In this document: piece after piece, positions 18,199-27,656 of the stretch
Position numbering within the stretch: the first letter of the stretch is position 1
Layout: every line of letters starts with the position of its first letter
Source of the DNA: Pseudomonadota bacterium
Lineage (GTDB): Bacteria; Pseudomonadota; Gammaproteobacteria; Xanthomonadales; Xanthomonadaceae
NCBI GenBank assembly: GCA_963205495.1
Contig: CAUJIN010000031.1
Location: 1-64,000, forward strand
DNA length: 64,000 bases
Direction: 5' to 3'
Program-made: the position numbers and the translations under genes
The notes under the pieces: generated by a model
What the model saw: only the letters and a program-made list of their open reading frames with translations
Told to the model about the DNA's origin: nothing
Database searches by the model: none

Positions 18199-21100
18199 AT
18201 GGCCATGTTCCGTCTGATCCGCTCCGCCTCGGCAATTCTCCTTTCCCTGGGCCTGGCCGCCCTGCTTCCTTCCTGCAAGCAGCAGGAAGCTCCACCCGCA
18301 GCCACTGCGCCCATCGCCGCCGAACCTGCGGCAACCGACGCCTTCACGCTCGCGGAAGCCGTCGGGGAAAACTGGGAGGGTCGCCCCGCCCTGCGCCTGA
18401 CGTTCTCCCAGCCGCTGGTGGCCAACCTGCCGTTCGATGAACTGCTGCTGGTGCGCAACGATCAGGGTGCGGACGTCTCCGGCGGCTGGACCCTGGACGA
18501 CGACAATCGCACCCTCCGATTCCCCTACGTGCAGGGCGACAAGACCTACACGGTCTCGTTCAAGAAAGGCCTGGCCACGCCCGACGGTCGCAGCCTCGGC
18601 GCGCTTCCCGACCGCGAGGTGTATTCCGGCAACCTTCCGCCCGCCGTCGGATTTGCCAGCCAGGGCAGCGTCCTGCCGGCGCGCGGCACGCGCGGCCTGC
18701 CGGTCGTGGGCGTGAACACGCCCGAGGTGGACGTGGAGTTCTTCCGCGTGCGGGAAAAATCGCTTCCGGCGTTCCTCGGCAACTTCGGAAGCACCGCCAA
18801 TCGCAGCTACTGGGAAATGGACAACATTTCCTCGCTGGCCGATTCGGTCTATTCCAACCGCTTCGCGCTGGAGGCCGGCGCCAACGTGCGCCAGGTCAAC
18901 TTCTTGCCGGTGCAGAGCATCGCCGAGCTGCGCGAACCCGGGGTGTATTTCGCGGTGATGCGCCGGGCCGGCGCCTTCGATGGCAGCTATGAAACCACCC
19001 ATTTCTATGTGACCGACCTGGGCCTGCACGCGCGCACGGAGAAGGACGGTCTGTTCGTCCACGCCGCCTCGCTGGCGAGCGGCCAGCCGCGCAGCGGCGT
19101 GGAGCTTCGGGTACAAAACCACAAGGGTGAAGTCCTCGCCAGCGCCACCAGCGATTCTCAGGGTGACGCCACGCTGCCGGTGCAGGCGAAGGATTCGCGC
19201 GTGTTGATCGCACGCGAAAGCAACGAGGTGGCCCTGGTTTCCTTCAGCCAGCCGGCGCTGGACCTGTCCGACTTTTCCGTCGGAGGTCGCCGCCAGACCG
19301 CGCAGGATGTCTACGCCTGGTCCGGACGCGACCTGTTCCGTCCGGGCGAGGTGCTGCAGGTGTCCGCCCTGCTGCGCGACTACGACGGCCATCCGCTGCC
19401 CAAGGCGCAGACGCTCTACGCCACCTTGCGCCAGCCCGACGGCCGCATCACCTCCACCCTGTCGCTCGAACCGCAGGATCTGGGCTACTACAGCTACCAG
19501 CGCACCCTGACCGAGGACGTGCCCACGGGCCGCTGGACGCTCGAGTTCCGCCTCGATCCCAGCGCCAGCGAGCCGGTCGGGCGCTTCGAATTCCGCATCG
19601 AGGAATTCCTGCCCGAACGCCTCAAGCTGGTGCTCGAATCCAGCGCCGAACGCCTTGCGCCCGGCGCACCGCTGCCGCTGGACGTGGACGCCGACTACCT
19701 TTACGGCGCGCCGGCTGCGGGCAACCGGTTCCTCGCCGAAGTGCTGTATCGCCCTGCCCTGCACGCGGTTCCGGCACTGAAGGGATACTTATTCGGTGAT
19801 CCGACGATCACCCTGCCCAAGGAACCCGAGCAGCCCATCGACGTGAAGCTGGACGATTCCGGCGAGCTGCACGAATCCATCCCCGTGCTTCCGGACGCAC
19901 AAGCCCCCAAGGCACCGTTCGACGTGATCGTCAGCGGCAGCGTGTTCGAGTCGGGCGGACGCGCAGTGCGCCGTTCCCTGGTGCGCACCGTGTGGCCGGC
20001 CGAAGCACTGGTCGGCGTGCGCCCGCTGTTCGATGCGGAGGATGGCCCCAACGCCAACAGCGATGCGGCATTCGAAGTCGTCAAGTCCGGCCCCGAGGGC
20101 AAGTTCGTCGCGGCGCAGAACCTCGCGGTGAAGCTGGTGCGCGAGCTGCGCGACTATCACTGGAACTGGGTCGACGGCAGCGGCTGGAACACCGACTTCA
20201 CCCGCCGCCACGAAACGATCGCCGAAACCACGCTGAACTTCGACGGCACCACGCCGGCGAAGTTCTCGGCGCGGGTGGAATGGGGTGAATACCGTCTGGA
20301 AGTCACCGATCCGTCCACCGGACTGACCCTGCTTTATCCGTTCACCGCCGGCTGGAGCTGGAACAACGACAACCAGGGCATCGACGCGCGCCCGGACAAG
20401 GTGAAGGTTTCCTTCGACCAGAGCGGCTACCGCGCCGGCGATACCGCCACCGTCACCCTGACCGCGCCCTACGACGGTCCCGCCGTGGTGCTGGTCGAGT
20501 CCGACCGCATCCTGCACCGCCAGAACGTGGAGATCCGCGGCGCCACCACGGTCAGGATTCCCGTCGGCCCCGACTTCATGCGCCACGATGTCTACGTGTC
20601 CGCGCTGGTGTTCCGCCCGGCCGACCAGGCCAATCTCACCGGTCCCAACCGCGCGCTGGGCGTGGCGCACCTGCCCATCGCGCGCGGCGAGCGCGACGTC
20701 GCGCTGGAAATCACGGCGCCCGAAAAGACCCGTCCCGGCGAACCGATCCGGATCCAGCTCTCCGCGCCCGGTTTCGCCGGCGTCGATGCGCGCGTGGTGG
20801 TCGAGGCGGTGGACCTTGGCATCATCAACCTGACCGCCTATCCGCTGCCGGATGCGCTCGACTACTTCCTCGCCCAGCGCGGCTTCGGCATCGAGGCCCA
20901 TGATCTTTACGGTCGCGTCATCGCGCCGCTGGAAGGGGCGGCGGCGCGCCTGCGCTACGGCGGCGACGCCGCCCTCGCGGCCCTGCCGCAGGCCCGCCGC
21001 CCGACCGCCAAGGTGCAGACGGTAGCGCTGCACGCGGCTCCGGTGCGCTTCGACGCGCAGGGCCGCGCCAGCGTGGAATTCACCGCACCCGACTTCAACG

Positions 21101-23082
21101 GCGCGCTGCGCGTGGCCGCGCTGGCCTATTCCGAAGACCGCTATGCGCACGCCGGCGACGAGACCATCGTGCGCGCCCCGCTGGTGATGGAAGTGAGCAC
21201 GCCGAGGGTGATGGCGCCGGGCGACCGCGCCCAGCTCACCGTCGATCTGCACAACCTCAGCGGCGCCTCGACCACCTGGCGGGTGAGCGCCACCGGTTCG
21301 GATCCGATCCGCATCGAGGGTGCTGCCCGCGAGGTCACGCTCGCCGACAACGCCCGCACCACGCTGAGCTTCCCGCTGCTGGCCGGAAACGCCAATGCGG
21401 TCGGCAAGTTCAGCGTCAGCGCGCAGTCGACCGACGCCAGCCTGACGCGCCGGTTCGAGATCGCCGTGCGTCCTGCCTGGCCCGCGGTGCGGCGCAGCCA
21501 GGCCCGACAGGTGCAGGGCAGCCAGGTCCTGCAATTCGGCCCCGGCCTGTTCGATGGCCTGATGCCCGAATCCGGCGTCGCGCAGCTGAGCGTGGCATCC
21601 ACGCCGCCGCTGCCCTTCGCCACCGCGATCGAGGGACTCATCGGCTATCCCTACGGCTGCATCGAACAGACCACCAGCCGGCTGTGGCCGCTGGTGGATC
21701 TGGATGCCGCGACCTCGCGCAAGTTCGGTCTGGAACCGCTGGACGAGGCCAAGCGCAAGGACATGCTCGACACCGGATTCGGGCGCGTCGCCGCAATGCA
21801 GAATCAGGACGGCCAGTTCAGTTTCTGGCCCGGCGGCGGATCCGCCATGCCGCAGATGACGGCTTACGTCGCCGACATCCTGGTCACGGCCAAGGAGCAC
21901 GGCATCGCGATTCCCGAAACCGTGCTGGAAAAGGCGCTCGAACGTCTCAACGAGGACCTCCTCACCGGCGGCGACGGCTATTACAGCTACGACCAGTCCG
22001 AACACCTGCGCTTCGCCGCCAATGCCTACGCCGGCTATGTGCTGGCGCGCGTCAACCGCGCCCCGCTCGGCACCCTGCGTTCGCTCTGGGACAACCAGCG
22101 CGAGCGCTCGCTCACGGCTCTTCCGCTGGCACAGCTTGGCATCGCGCTCAAGCTCGCCGGCGACGAGAAGCGTGCCGCCACCGCCATACCCGCGGCGCTG
22201 AAGAAGCAGTCCGAACGGCCGCTTTACCTGGGCGACTACGGCTCGGACGTGCGCGACGAAGCCCTGCTTCTGGCCCTGATCCACGAACAGGGTCTGGCTA
22301 CGCCCGAGACCGGCGCGCGCGTGATGGAGCTGGCGCGCAAGCTGCGCCGGACGGACATGGAACGCTACTGGTTCAGCACGCAGGAACGTCTGGCCCTCTT
22401 CCGCCTCGGTCGCGCCCTGCTGTCGGAAGACAAGTCGGGGCTTCAAGGCGAGTTCCGCATTGCCGGCCAGCCGCACGCGCTCAGCGGACGCCCGCTGGTC
22501 TCGCGCGAGGTCGCCCTGCCCGAGCTGCGCCAGGGCGTGAGCCTGCGCCTGGAAGGCGACGGGCCGTTCTGGCTGTCGCAGGACATCGTGGGCTACCCGA
22601 CCCGCGCGCCGGAGCCGAGCGAATCCGGGTTGCGGGTGCGCCGCGCCTGGTATCGCACCGACGGAACCCTGTTCACCGGAACGCGCCTGACCGAGGGGGA
22701 ATCCCTGATCGCGATGATCAGCGTGGAGGCCGAGGAGGCGATTCCCGACGCGCTGGTCGTCGACCTGCTTCCGGGCGGCCTGGAAATCGAGAACCTCTCG
22801 CTCGGCGGCAACGACGCCTTCGGCGAGCTGAGCATCGACGGCGTGCAGCTTTCCGAGCGCGAGTACGGCGTGGACCTGCGCCACGAGGAGTACCGCGACG
22901 ATCGCTACGTCGCCGCGGTCTCGCTCTGGGGCGGTTCGACGGCACGGTTGTTCTATCTGGTGCGCGCGGTGTCTCCGGGCACCTACACGGTGCCGCCGCC
23001 GAGCGTCGAGGACATGTACCGCCCGCAGATCTCGGGCATCGGCACCTCGCCTCAGGCAACGATCACGGTAGTTTCACCCTGA
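18199..23082 (+). CDS. Bacterial alpha-2-macroglobulin lipoprotein (YfhM-type)
   Basis: The 1627-residue protein starts with a lipoprotein signal ending in the lipobox LPSC (Cys26). Repeated beta-sandwich MG domains fill the first 1000 residues, followed by the thioester domain, with the reactive CxEQ motif as GCIEQ at about residue 1154, and an alpha/alpha toroid. Such proteins trap proteases that breach the outer membrane, using the thioester for covalent capture. The usual partner gene pbpC (penicillin-binding protein 1C) is not next door; an unknown ATPase-like gene follows. A TATACT -10-like element lies 28 bp upstream. Confidence 0.95.
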   Translation: MAMFRLIRSASAILLSLGLAALLPSCKQQEAPPAATAPIAAEPAATDAFTLAEAVGENWEGRPALRLTFSQPLVANLPFDELLLVRNDQGADVSGGWTLDDDNRTLRFPYVQGDKTYTVSFKKGLATPDGRSLGALPDREVYSGNLPPAVGFASQGSVLPARGTRGLPVVGVNTPEVDVEFFRVREKSLPAFLGNFGSTANRSYWEMDNISSLADSVYSNRFALEAGANVRQVNFLPVQSIAELREPGVYFAVMRRAGAFDGSYETTHFYVTDLGLHARTEKDGLFVHAASLASGQPRSGVELRVQNHKGEVLASATSDSQGDATLPVQAKDSRVLIARESNEVALVSFSQPALDLSDFSVGGRRQTAQDVYAWSGRDLFRPGEVLQVSALLRDYDGHPLPKAQTLYATLRQPDGRITSTLSLEPQDLGYYSYQRTLTEDVPTGRWTLEFRLDPSASEPVGRFEFRIEEFLPERLKLVLESSAERLAPGAPLPLDVDADYLYGAPAAGNRFLAEVLYRPALHAVPALKGYLFGDPTITLPKEPEQPIDVKLDDSGELHESIPVLPDAQAPKAPFDVIVSGSVFESGGRAVRRSLVRTVWPAEALVGVRPLFDAEDGPNANSDAAFEVVKSGPEGKFVAAQNLAVKLVRELRDYHWNWVDGSGWNTDFTRRHETIAETTLNFDGTTPAKFSARVEWGEYRLEVTDPSTGLTLLYPFTAGWSWNNDNQGIDARPDKVKVSFDQSGYRAGDTATVTLTAPYDGPAVVLVESDRILHRQNVEIRGATTVRIPVGPDFMRHDVYVSALVFRPADQANLTGPNRALGVAHLPIARGERDVALEITAPEKTRPGEPIRIQLSAPGFAGVDARVVVEAVDLGIINLTAYPLPDALDYFLAQRGFGIEAHDLYGRVIAPLEGAAARLRYGGDAALAALPQARRPTAKVQTVALHAAPVRFDAQGRASVEFTAPDFNGALRVAALAYSEDRYAHAGDETIVRAPLVMEVSTPRVMAPGDRAQLTVDLHNLSGASTTWRVSATGSDPIRIEGAAREVTLADNARTTLSFPLLAGNANAVGKFSVSAQSTDASLTRRFEIAVRPAWPAVRRSQARQVQGSQVLQFGPGLFDGLMPESGVAQLSVASTPPLPFATAIEGLIGYPYGCIEQTTSRLWPLVDLDAATSRKFGLEPLDEAKRKDMLDTGFGRVAAMQNQDGQFSFWPGGGSAMPQMTAYVADILVTAKEHGIAIPETVLEKALERLNEDLLTGGDGYYSYDQSEHLRFAANAYAGYVLARVNRAPLGTLRSLWDNQRERSLTALPLAQLGIALKLAGDEKRAATAIPAALKKQSERPLYLGDYGSDVRDEALLLALIHEQGLATPETGARVMELARKLRRTDMERYWFSTQERLALFRLGRALLSEDKSGLQGEFRIAGQPHALSGRPLVSREVALPELRQGVSLRLEGDGPFWLSQDIVGYPTRAPEPSESGLRVRRAWYRTDGTLFTGTRLTEGESLIAMISVEAEEAIPDALVVDLLPGGLEIENLSLGGNDAFGELSIDGVQLSEREYGVDLRHEEYRDDRYVAAVSLWGGSTARLFYLVRAVSPGTYTVPPPSVEDMYRPQISGIGTSPQATITVVSP

Positions 23083-23102
23083 GGAAAAGCGCACGCGCCG
23101 TC

Positions 23103-23130
23103 GCCTGCCGCAAACCCGCATGCGGCAGGC
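23103..23130 (+). terminator. Strong hairpin downstream of the alpha-2-macroglobulin gene
   Basis: The perfect 10-bp stem GCCTGCCGCA / TGCGGCAGGC has an 8-base loop, extendable by GTC/GAC past a small bulge, and starts 20 bases after the stop. There is no U-run. It probably stabilises or ends the long mRNA and lies before the next gene start. Confidence 0.5.
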
Positions 23131-23176
23131 GGCGACCGTGCCATCATTGGCGCGCCCCGCCCTGCACGCCCCGCCG

Positions 23177-24007
23177 ATGAACCTGCGCCATGCCCTCGCC
23201 CAGCACGGATTCGAATCCAACGACGACTACGGCTTCGCGCTGCGCTGCCTGTTCGAATCCCGGCCCGCTCCCGTGCGGGTGCTGCATGTCGACGGCGCCG
23301 CCGGGCGGCGCAAGACCGCCTTCGCCACCGCCCTGGCGCACGCGCTCGAATACCCGCACATCCTGTATCACGACTTCAGCCAGCCCGTGCCACCACCGAT
23401 CCTCCAGCCGACGGATGAAGCCCACGGCCCATCAGAGCCGCCGATGAGCGCATTCGAGCGCGCAGTGACGGAAGCCTGCGCCTATTCGGAAGCCGAACGC
23501 ACCGTCCTGATCCTGGACCAGCTCCATCTGGCCGATTTCGCCCTGCACATCCGCCTGCACCATTTCGCCAGCAGCGGCGAATGGCGCCACGGCAGCATTT
23601 CGCTTGCGGCCAATCCGCGCCATCTGCTGCTGGTGCTGCTGTCGGAAAATCCGCTCTACCACTCGCTGGCGCGCATCAGCTTCCGCATCTGGACCGACGC
23701 GCAGCGCGCCTTTCTGGACTATCGCCCCGAGGATTACGGGCTGGACGACGCCGCGCGACCGCTGTTCCAGGCGCTCGCCGCGCTGCTGGAGCGCGCCGGG
23801 CTGTCACCGACGCCGAGCGAATTTTCCCGGGTGCTCGACGACCTGCTGCACCGTGCGCGCAGTGAAGAACAGCTTCGCCAGGTGCTCTACGGGCGCATCG
23901 AAAACGTGGCGCGTGAACGCCTGGAAGGCGCCTGCGGTGCGGAGCTGACCTCCGTGCTGGATGCCCTGAGCCGTTTCCTCGGGCACGACCACATCGAACT
24001 GGGCTGA
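23177..24007 (+). CDS. Unknown protein with AAA-like ATPase features
   Basis: The 276-residue protein is not recognised with confidence. The segment VLHVDGAAGRRKTAFATALA resembles a P-loop but has Arg where the Gly before Lys-Thr is expected. TVLILDQLHLAD resembles a Walker B strand, and LLLVLLSENPLYHSL a sensor-1 strand, so a degenerate AAA+ ATPase fold is likely. The start at MNLRHALAQHGF was chosen because upstream residues look non-native, but it has no good ribosome site. It ends 19 bases from the convergent amidase gene. No function can be assigned. Confidence 0.7.
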   Translation: MNLRHALAQHGFESNDDYGFALRCLFESRPAPVRVLHVDGAAGRRKTAFATALAHALEYPHILYHDFSQPVPPPILQPTDEAHGPSEPPMSAFERAVTEACAYSEAERTVLILDQLHLADFALHIRLHHFASSGEWRHGSISLAANPRHLLLVLLSENPLYHSLARISFRIWTDAQRAFLDYRPEDYGLDDAARPLFQALAALLERAGLSPTPSEFSRVLDDLLHRARSEEQLRQVLYGRIENVARERLEGACGAELTSVLDALSRFLGHDHIELG

Positions 24008-24026
24008 GCGCCCGGATTCGAAGGAA

Positions 24027-25361
24027 TCAGCCCGGCCCCATCGCCAGCGGGATGGTCAGGCGGTCGCCGACCTTCACCACGTCACCCTTGATGGTATTGG
24101 CCGAGCGCAGGCTGGACAGCGTGATGCCGTGGCGCTGGGCGATGAGGCTCAAAGTTTCGCCACGGCTGACCACATGCTGTCGCGCACGCGGCGTGGCGTG
24201 GCTTGCCAGCCAGGTTCCGGGGGGAGGCTGCACGCTGAAGTAGTCGCGCACGCCTTCCACGATCGCGGCCGCCAGCCGGGTGCGGTGGGCCGGATCGTTG
24301 AGCTTCTTCTCCTCGCCCGGATTGCTGATGAAGGCCGTCTCGACCAGCATCGAGGGCACATCCGGCGAACGCAGCACCACGAAGTTGGCCCGCTCCACGT
24401 GCGGCTTGTGGGTCTTTCCCAGGCGCTTCATCGCATCCAGAACGTGATTGGCCACATCGTCGGACGCCTGCATCGTGGCGCTCTGCGACAGATCGAGCAG
24501 GACCGCAGCCAGGGTGTTGTCCTTGTCGTCGAGCGAAACGCCGCCCACCAGATCCGAACGGTTCTCGCTTGCCGCCAGCCAGCGCGCGGCTTCGTTGGAG
24601 GCACCGCGCGTGGACAGCACGAACACCGAGGAACCGGAAGCCGTCGTCTTGTGGAAAGCGTCGGCGTGGATCGAGATGAACAGATCCGCGCGCGCCTCGC
24701 GCGCCTTCTGGTAGCGCTGCTGCAGGGCGATGAAGTAGTCGCCGTCGCGGATCAGCACCGCCTCCATGCCGGGTTCGGCGTCGATCTGGCGCTTGAGCTC
24801 GCGCGCCACGGCCAGCGTGATGTTCTTCTCCCAGGTGCCCGAGGCGCCCTTGGCGCCAGGATCCTCGCCGCCATGACCGGCGTCGATCGCCACGATGACC
24901 TTGCGATCGGACGTCGAAAGCGCTTCCTGCACGGTGCGAACCGCCGGCGCGGCGGCGCGTTCGGGATGCAGGTCGATCACCAGACGGTGGCCGAATTCAT
25001 CCCCCGGCGGCAGCAGGAAACTCTTGGGCCGCACCGATTCGCTCAGATCGAAAACCACCCGCACGCCGCTTTTACCGAGCTTGCCGGTGCGCACTCCACC
25101 CAGACTGCCCGAGGCCGCCGGCGCCACGAAAGCCTTGCCCAGGGACGCATCGGGAATATCGAGAACCAGGCGGTACGGGTTGTCCAGCGTGAAGACCTTG
25201 TAGCCGAGCGCGCCGGACACATCGAACACCGCGCGGGTGTGGTCGGGACCAGCCCAGACGCGCAGTGCCTGAACTTCAGCGGCGTGCGACGCACCGTGCG
25301 CGCATAGCACGAGCGCAAGTGGCGCAAGAATCCGCGAGAAGGCTGCCAGAGTCGATTTCAT
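24027..25361 (-). CDS. N-acetylmuramoyl-L-alanine amidase (AmiB/AmiC type)
   Basis: The exported protein of about 444 residues has a signal peptide, an AMIN domain (about 30-130) for septal targeting, an Amidase_3 zinc domain (about 155-370) with IDAGHGGEDPGAKG, SIHADAF and the catalytic glutamate in LVETAFISNPGEE, and a C-terminal LysM module (VVSRGETLSLIAQRHGITL). It cleaves the stem peptide from septal peptidoglycan during daughter-cell separation. The order nnrD-tsaE-amidase is the conserved yjeF-tsaE-amiB arrangement; the expected next gene mutL is absent here. The start could also be nine bases upstream. Confidence 0.94.
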   Translation of the reverse strand: MKSTLAAFSRILAPLALVLCAHGASHAAEVQALRVWAGPDHTRAVFDVSGALGYKVFTLDNPYRLVLDIPDASLGKAFVAPAASGSLGGVRTGKLGKSGVRVVFDLSESVRPKSFLLPPGDEFGHRLVIDLHPERAAAPAVRTVQEALSTSDRKVIVAIDAGHGGEDPGAKGASGTWEKNITLAVARELKRQIDAEPGMEAVLIRDGDYFIALQQRYQKAREARADLFISIHADAFHKTTASGSSVFVLSTRGASNEAARWLAASENRSDLVGGVSLDDKDNTLAAVLLDLSQSATMQASDDVANHVLDAMKRLGKTHKPHVERANFVVLRSPDVPSMLVETAFISNPGEEKKLNDPAHRTRLAAAIVEGVRDYFSVQPPPGTWLASHATPRARQHVVSRGETLSLIAQRHGITLSSLRSANTIKGDVVKVGDRLTIPLAMGPG

Positions 25362-25508
25362 GCCACCCATTCAAGCACCAACGACCCAGGGAATGCAACA
25401 CTTTCCCCTGATAATCCATGGCGTTAGCCAATGTTCCTAGAACTTGAACGAAGTGCATCCCTCTGCGCGAACCTTGGAACACCGCAGGGCCGAATTGATT
25501 TTCCTGTT

Positions 25509-26033
25509 TCATTCAATCACTTGCGAGGAATATTTCGGCACAGGCCCGCGCCCTGCGGCATCCGCGCCATCGAAACCCTTGCGCAGTGCATCGACCCAGG
25601 CGCGACCCGCCGCCGAACGCGAATCCAGCCGCGCGGCCCTTCCGCCTCCGGCCACGCGCAGATGCAGCACCAGATCCGGCGAAGGAAGCACGCCCGCGCC
25701 GCGCTGCGGCCATTCGACCAGCCACAGGCGTGCGCGCTCGGCCAGTTCGTCCAGCGCCAGATAGTGCAGCTCCTCCGGATCCGCGATGCGGTAGAGATCC
25801 AGATGCGCGATTTCTCCCGCGCCGGTGTCGTAGCGTTCGATCAGGGTGTAGGTGGGGCTGCGCACGCCGCCCTGCACGCCCCGCGCGCGCAGCAAGGCGC
25901 GCGCCACGGTGGTCTTGCCGGCGCCCAGATCGCCTTCCAGATGCAGCTGAAGCCGGCCTTCGGGCAGGCATTCGGCCAGCCGCGCGCCGAGGCGTTCGGT
26001 GTCCTGTGATTCCAGCAGGGAAATCTCGCTCAC
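25509..26033 (-). CDS. tsaE: TsaE, tRNA threonylcarbamoyladenosine ATPase
   Basis: The 174-residue P-loop protein has Walker A GDLGAGKTTVAR, the switch-like SPTYTLIERYD and the family block HLDLYRIADPEEL...LVEWPQRG. TsaE works with TsaB and TsaD in t6A modification of ANN-decoding tRNAs. It starts at a GTG overlapping the nnrD stop (GTGA). Compared with the usual 150-residue length, a C-terminal stretch rich in Arg/Ala and an extra 20 residues (RKGFDGADAAGRGPVPKYSS) are seen, perhaps a late stop. Confidence 0.93.
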   Translation of the reverse strand: MSEISLLESQDTERLGARLAECLPEGRLQLHLEGDLGAGKTTVARALLRARGVQGGVRSPTYTLIERYDTGAGEIAHLDLYRIADPEELHYLALDELAERARLWLVEWPQRGAGVLPSPDLVLHLRVAGGGRAARLDSRSAAGRAWVDALRKGFDGADAAGRGPVPKYSSQVIE

Positions 26034-27511
26034 GGGTTGGCCAGCCGGCGCAGGTGCGGAAAAAGATCGCTGGCCAGCAGCCCGCGCTCGCCGCCGTCGC
26101 GCGCCGCGGCATCGGCGGCGGCCGAATGCAGGAGGGTGCCGGCACAAGCCGCATCGAAGGCATCCAGTCCCTGCGCGCGCAGCGCCGCGATGGTGCCGGT
26201 GAGCACATCGCCCATGCCGCCGGTCGCCATGCCCGGATTGCCCGCGCCGATCACCACCGGCACCCTGCCGGGCGCGGCCACGATGCTGCCCGCGCCCTTG
26301 AGCACGACCACGGCGTCGAAGCGTTCCACCAGCGCCTGCGCCGCGCCGAAGCGGTCGCGCTCGACCGTCGGCACGTCGGTGCCCAGCAGTCGCGCCGCTT
26401 CACCCGGATGCGGGCTGAGCACCGCATCGGGCACGCGCGTCTGGGTGATGGCCAGCAGGTTGAGCCCATCGGCGTCGATCACGGAAGGAAGCCCGAGCGC
26501 CACGGCGGCATGGAACAGCGACTGCGACCACTCGCTGCGCCCCAGCCCCGGCCCGATCGCGAGCACTTCGGCATGGGCCGCAAGCTGGCGCAGGCTCGCA
26601 ACGTCGCTCACCGCGTGCGGCATGGCTTCCGGGCGGGCCGCCAGCATCGGCGCGACGTGGCTTTCGCGGGTGGCCACGGTGACCAGCCCCGCGCCACAGC
26701 GCAGCGCGCTTTCCACGCAGAGGCGGATCGCGCCGCCGTAGCCGTGGTCGCCACCGATCGCCAGTACCCGGCCGTGGTCGCCCTTGTGCGCGTCGCGCCG
26801 GCGCGGGCGCAGCCAGCGACCGAGCTGGTTCACGTCCAGCAGCCAGGCGGCAGGCTCCTGCGAGGCGCGGGTTTCGACGGGAACGTCGAGGGTGGCCAGC
26901 TCCACCGGGCCGGCCAGCGCGCGACCGCGGCCGGTGAAAAGACCCCGCTTGTGCGAAATGAACGACACCGTTCGGGTGGCCTTCACCGCCGCGCCGGGCG
27001 CAGCGCCGTTGTCTGCATCGAGGCCGGACGGCACGTCGATCGCAAGCACCGGCCTGCCGGCGGCATTGATGGCCGCAATCAAGGCCGCACCCACGCCTTC
27101 GGGCAGACGCGAAAGACCGATGCCGAAGAGCGCGTCCACCACCACGTCGGCCTCGGGCAGCGCGTCGCCCGGGCGAAAGCACACCTCCTCCCCGCCGCAC
27201 TCGCGCCAGTGCACGAAGGCGCGCGCCGCAGGCTCGACCGCAGGCGCTTCCTCCGTTCCCACCACCACGACCACCTGCATCCCGGCCATGCGCGCCAGGC
27301 GCGCGAACACGAGGCCGTCGCCGCCGTTGTTGCCCCGCCCGCACACCACGCACAATCGCCGCGCCATGGGCCAGTCGAGCTTCAGACGCGCGAAGGCCGC
27401 GGCGGCGGCGCGGGTCATCAACACATAGGCGTCGATGCCGTCGTGCCGCATCGCACGCGCTTCGAAAGCGCGCACGTCCTCGCAGCGATACAGGGGAATG
27501 GGGGCGTCCAT
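26030..27511 (-). CDS. nnrD: Bifunctional NAD(P)H-hydrate epimerase/dehydratase
   Basis: The 493-residue fusion has an N-terminal YjeF_N epimerase (GRGNNGGDGLVFARLA near 55-70) and a C-terminal ribokinase-like ADP-dependent dehydratase (GPGLGRSEWSQ, then GNPGMATGGMGDVL). It repairs hydrated NAD(P)H. The start MDAPIPLYRCEDVRAFE was chosen as the normal family opening; the longer ORF upstream of it is out-of-gene sequence. It is first gene of the nnrD-tsaE-amidase operon. No queG is present upstream. Confidence 0.95.
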   Translation of the reverse strand: MDAPIPLYRCEDVRAFEARAMRHDGIDAYVLMTRAAAAAFARLKLDWPMARRLCVVCGRGNNGGDGLVFARLARMAGMQVVVVVGTEEAPAVEPAARAFVHWRECGGEEVCFRPGDALPEADVVVDALFGIGLSRLPEGVGAALIAAINAAGRPVLAIDVPSGLDADNGAAPGAAVKATRTVSFISHKRGLFTGRGRALAGPVELATLDVPVETRASQEPAAWLLDVNQLGRWLRPRRRDAHKGDHGRVLAIGGDHGYGGAIRLCVESALRCGAGLVTVATRESHVAPMLAARPEAMPHAVSDVASLRQLAAHAEVLAIGPGLGRSEWSQSLFHAAVALGLPSVIDADGLNLLAITQTRVPDAVLSPHPGEAARLLGTDVPTVERDRFGAAQALVERFDAVVVLKGAGSIVAAPGRVPVVIGAGNPGMATGGMGDVLTGTIAALRAQGLDAFDAACAGTLLHSAAADAAARDGGERGLLASDLFPHLRRLANP

Positions 27512-27656
27512 GCGGACGATTCTACCCCCACGCGGCAGCCCGTCGGACCAATCGACGCCCGCGCATTTTCCGCGTCCCGCGGAAAAACCCGGCGGCACGA
27601 TCCATCTGCGGCCGATCATCCCGGCCCGGACTTCGAGGCGGAGAAAACGCCGCCTC

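Noticed and set aside
19789..22884. 1031-residue open frame antisense to the alpha-2-macroglobulin gene
   Set aside because: No domains; mirrors the codon periodicity of the real gene.
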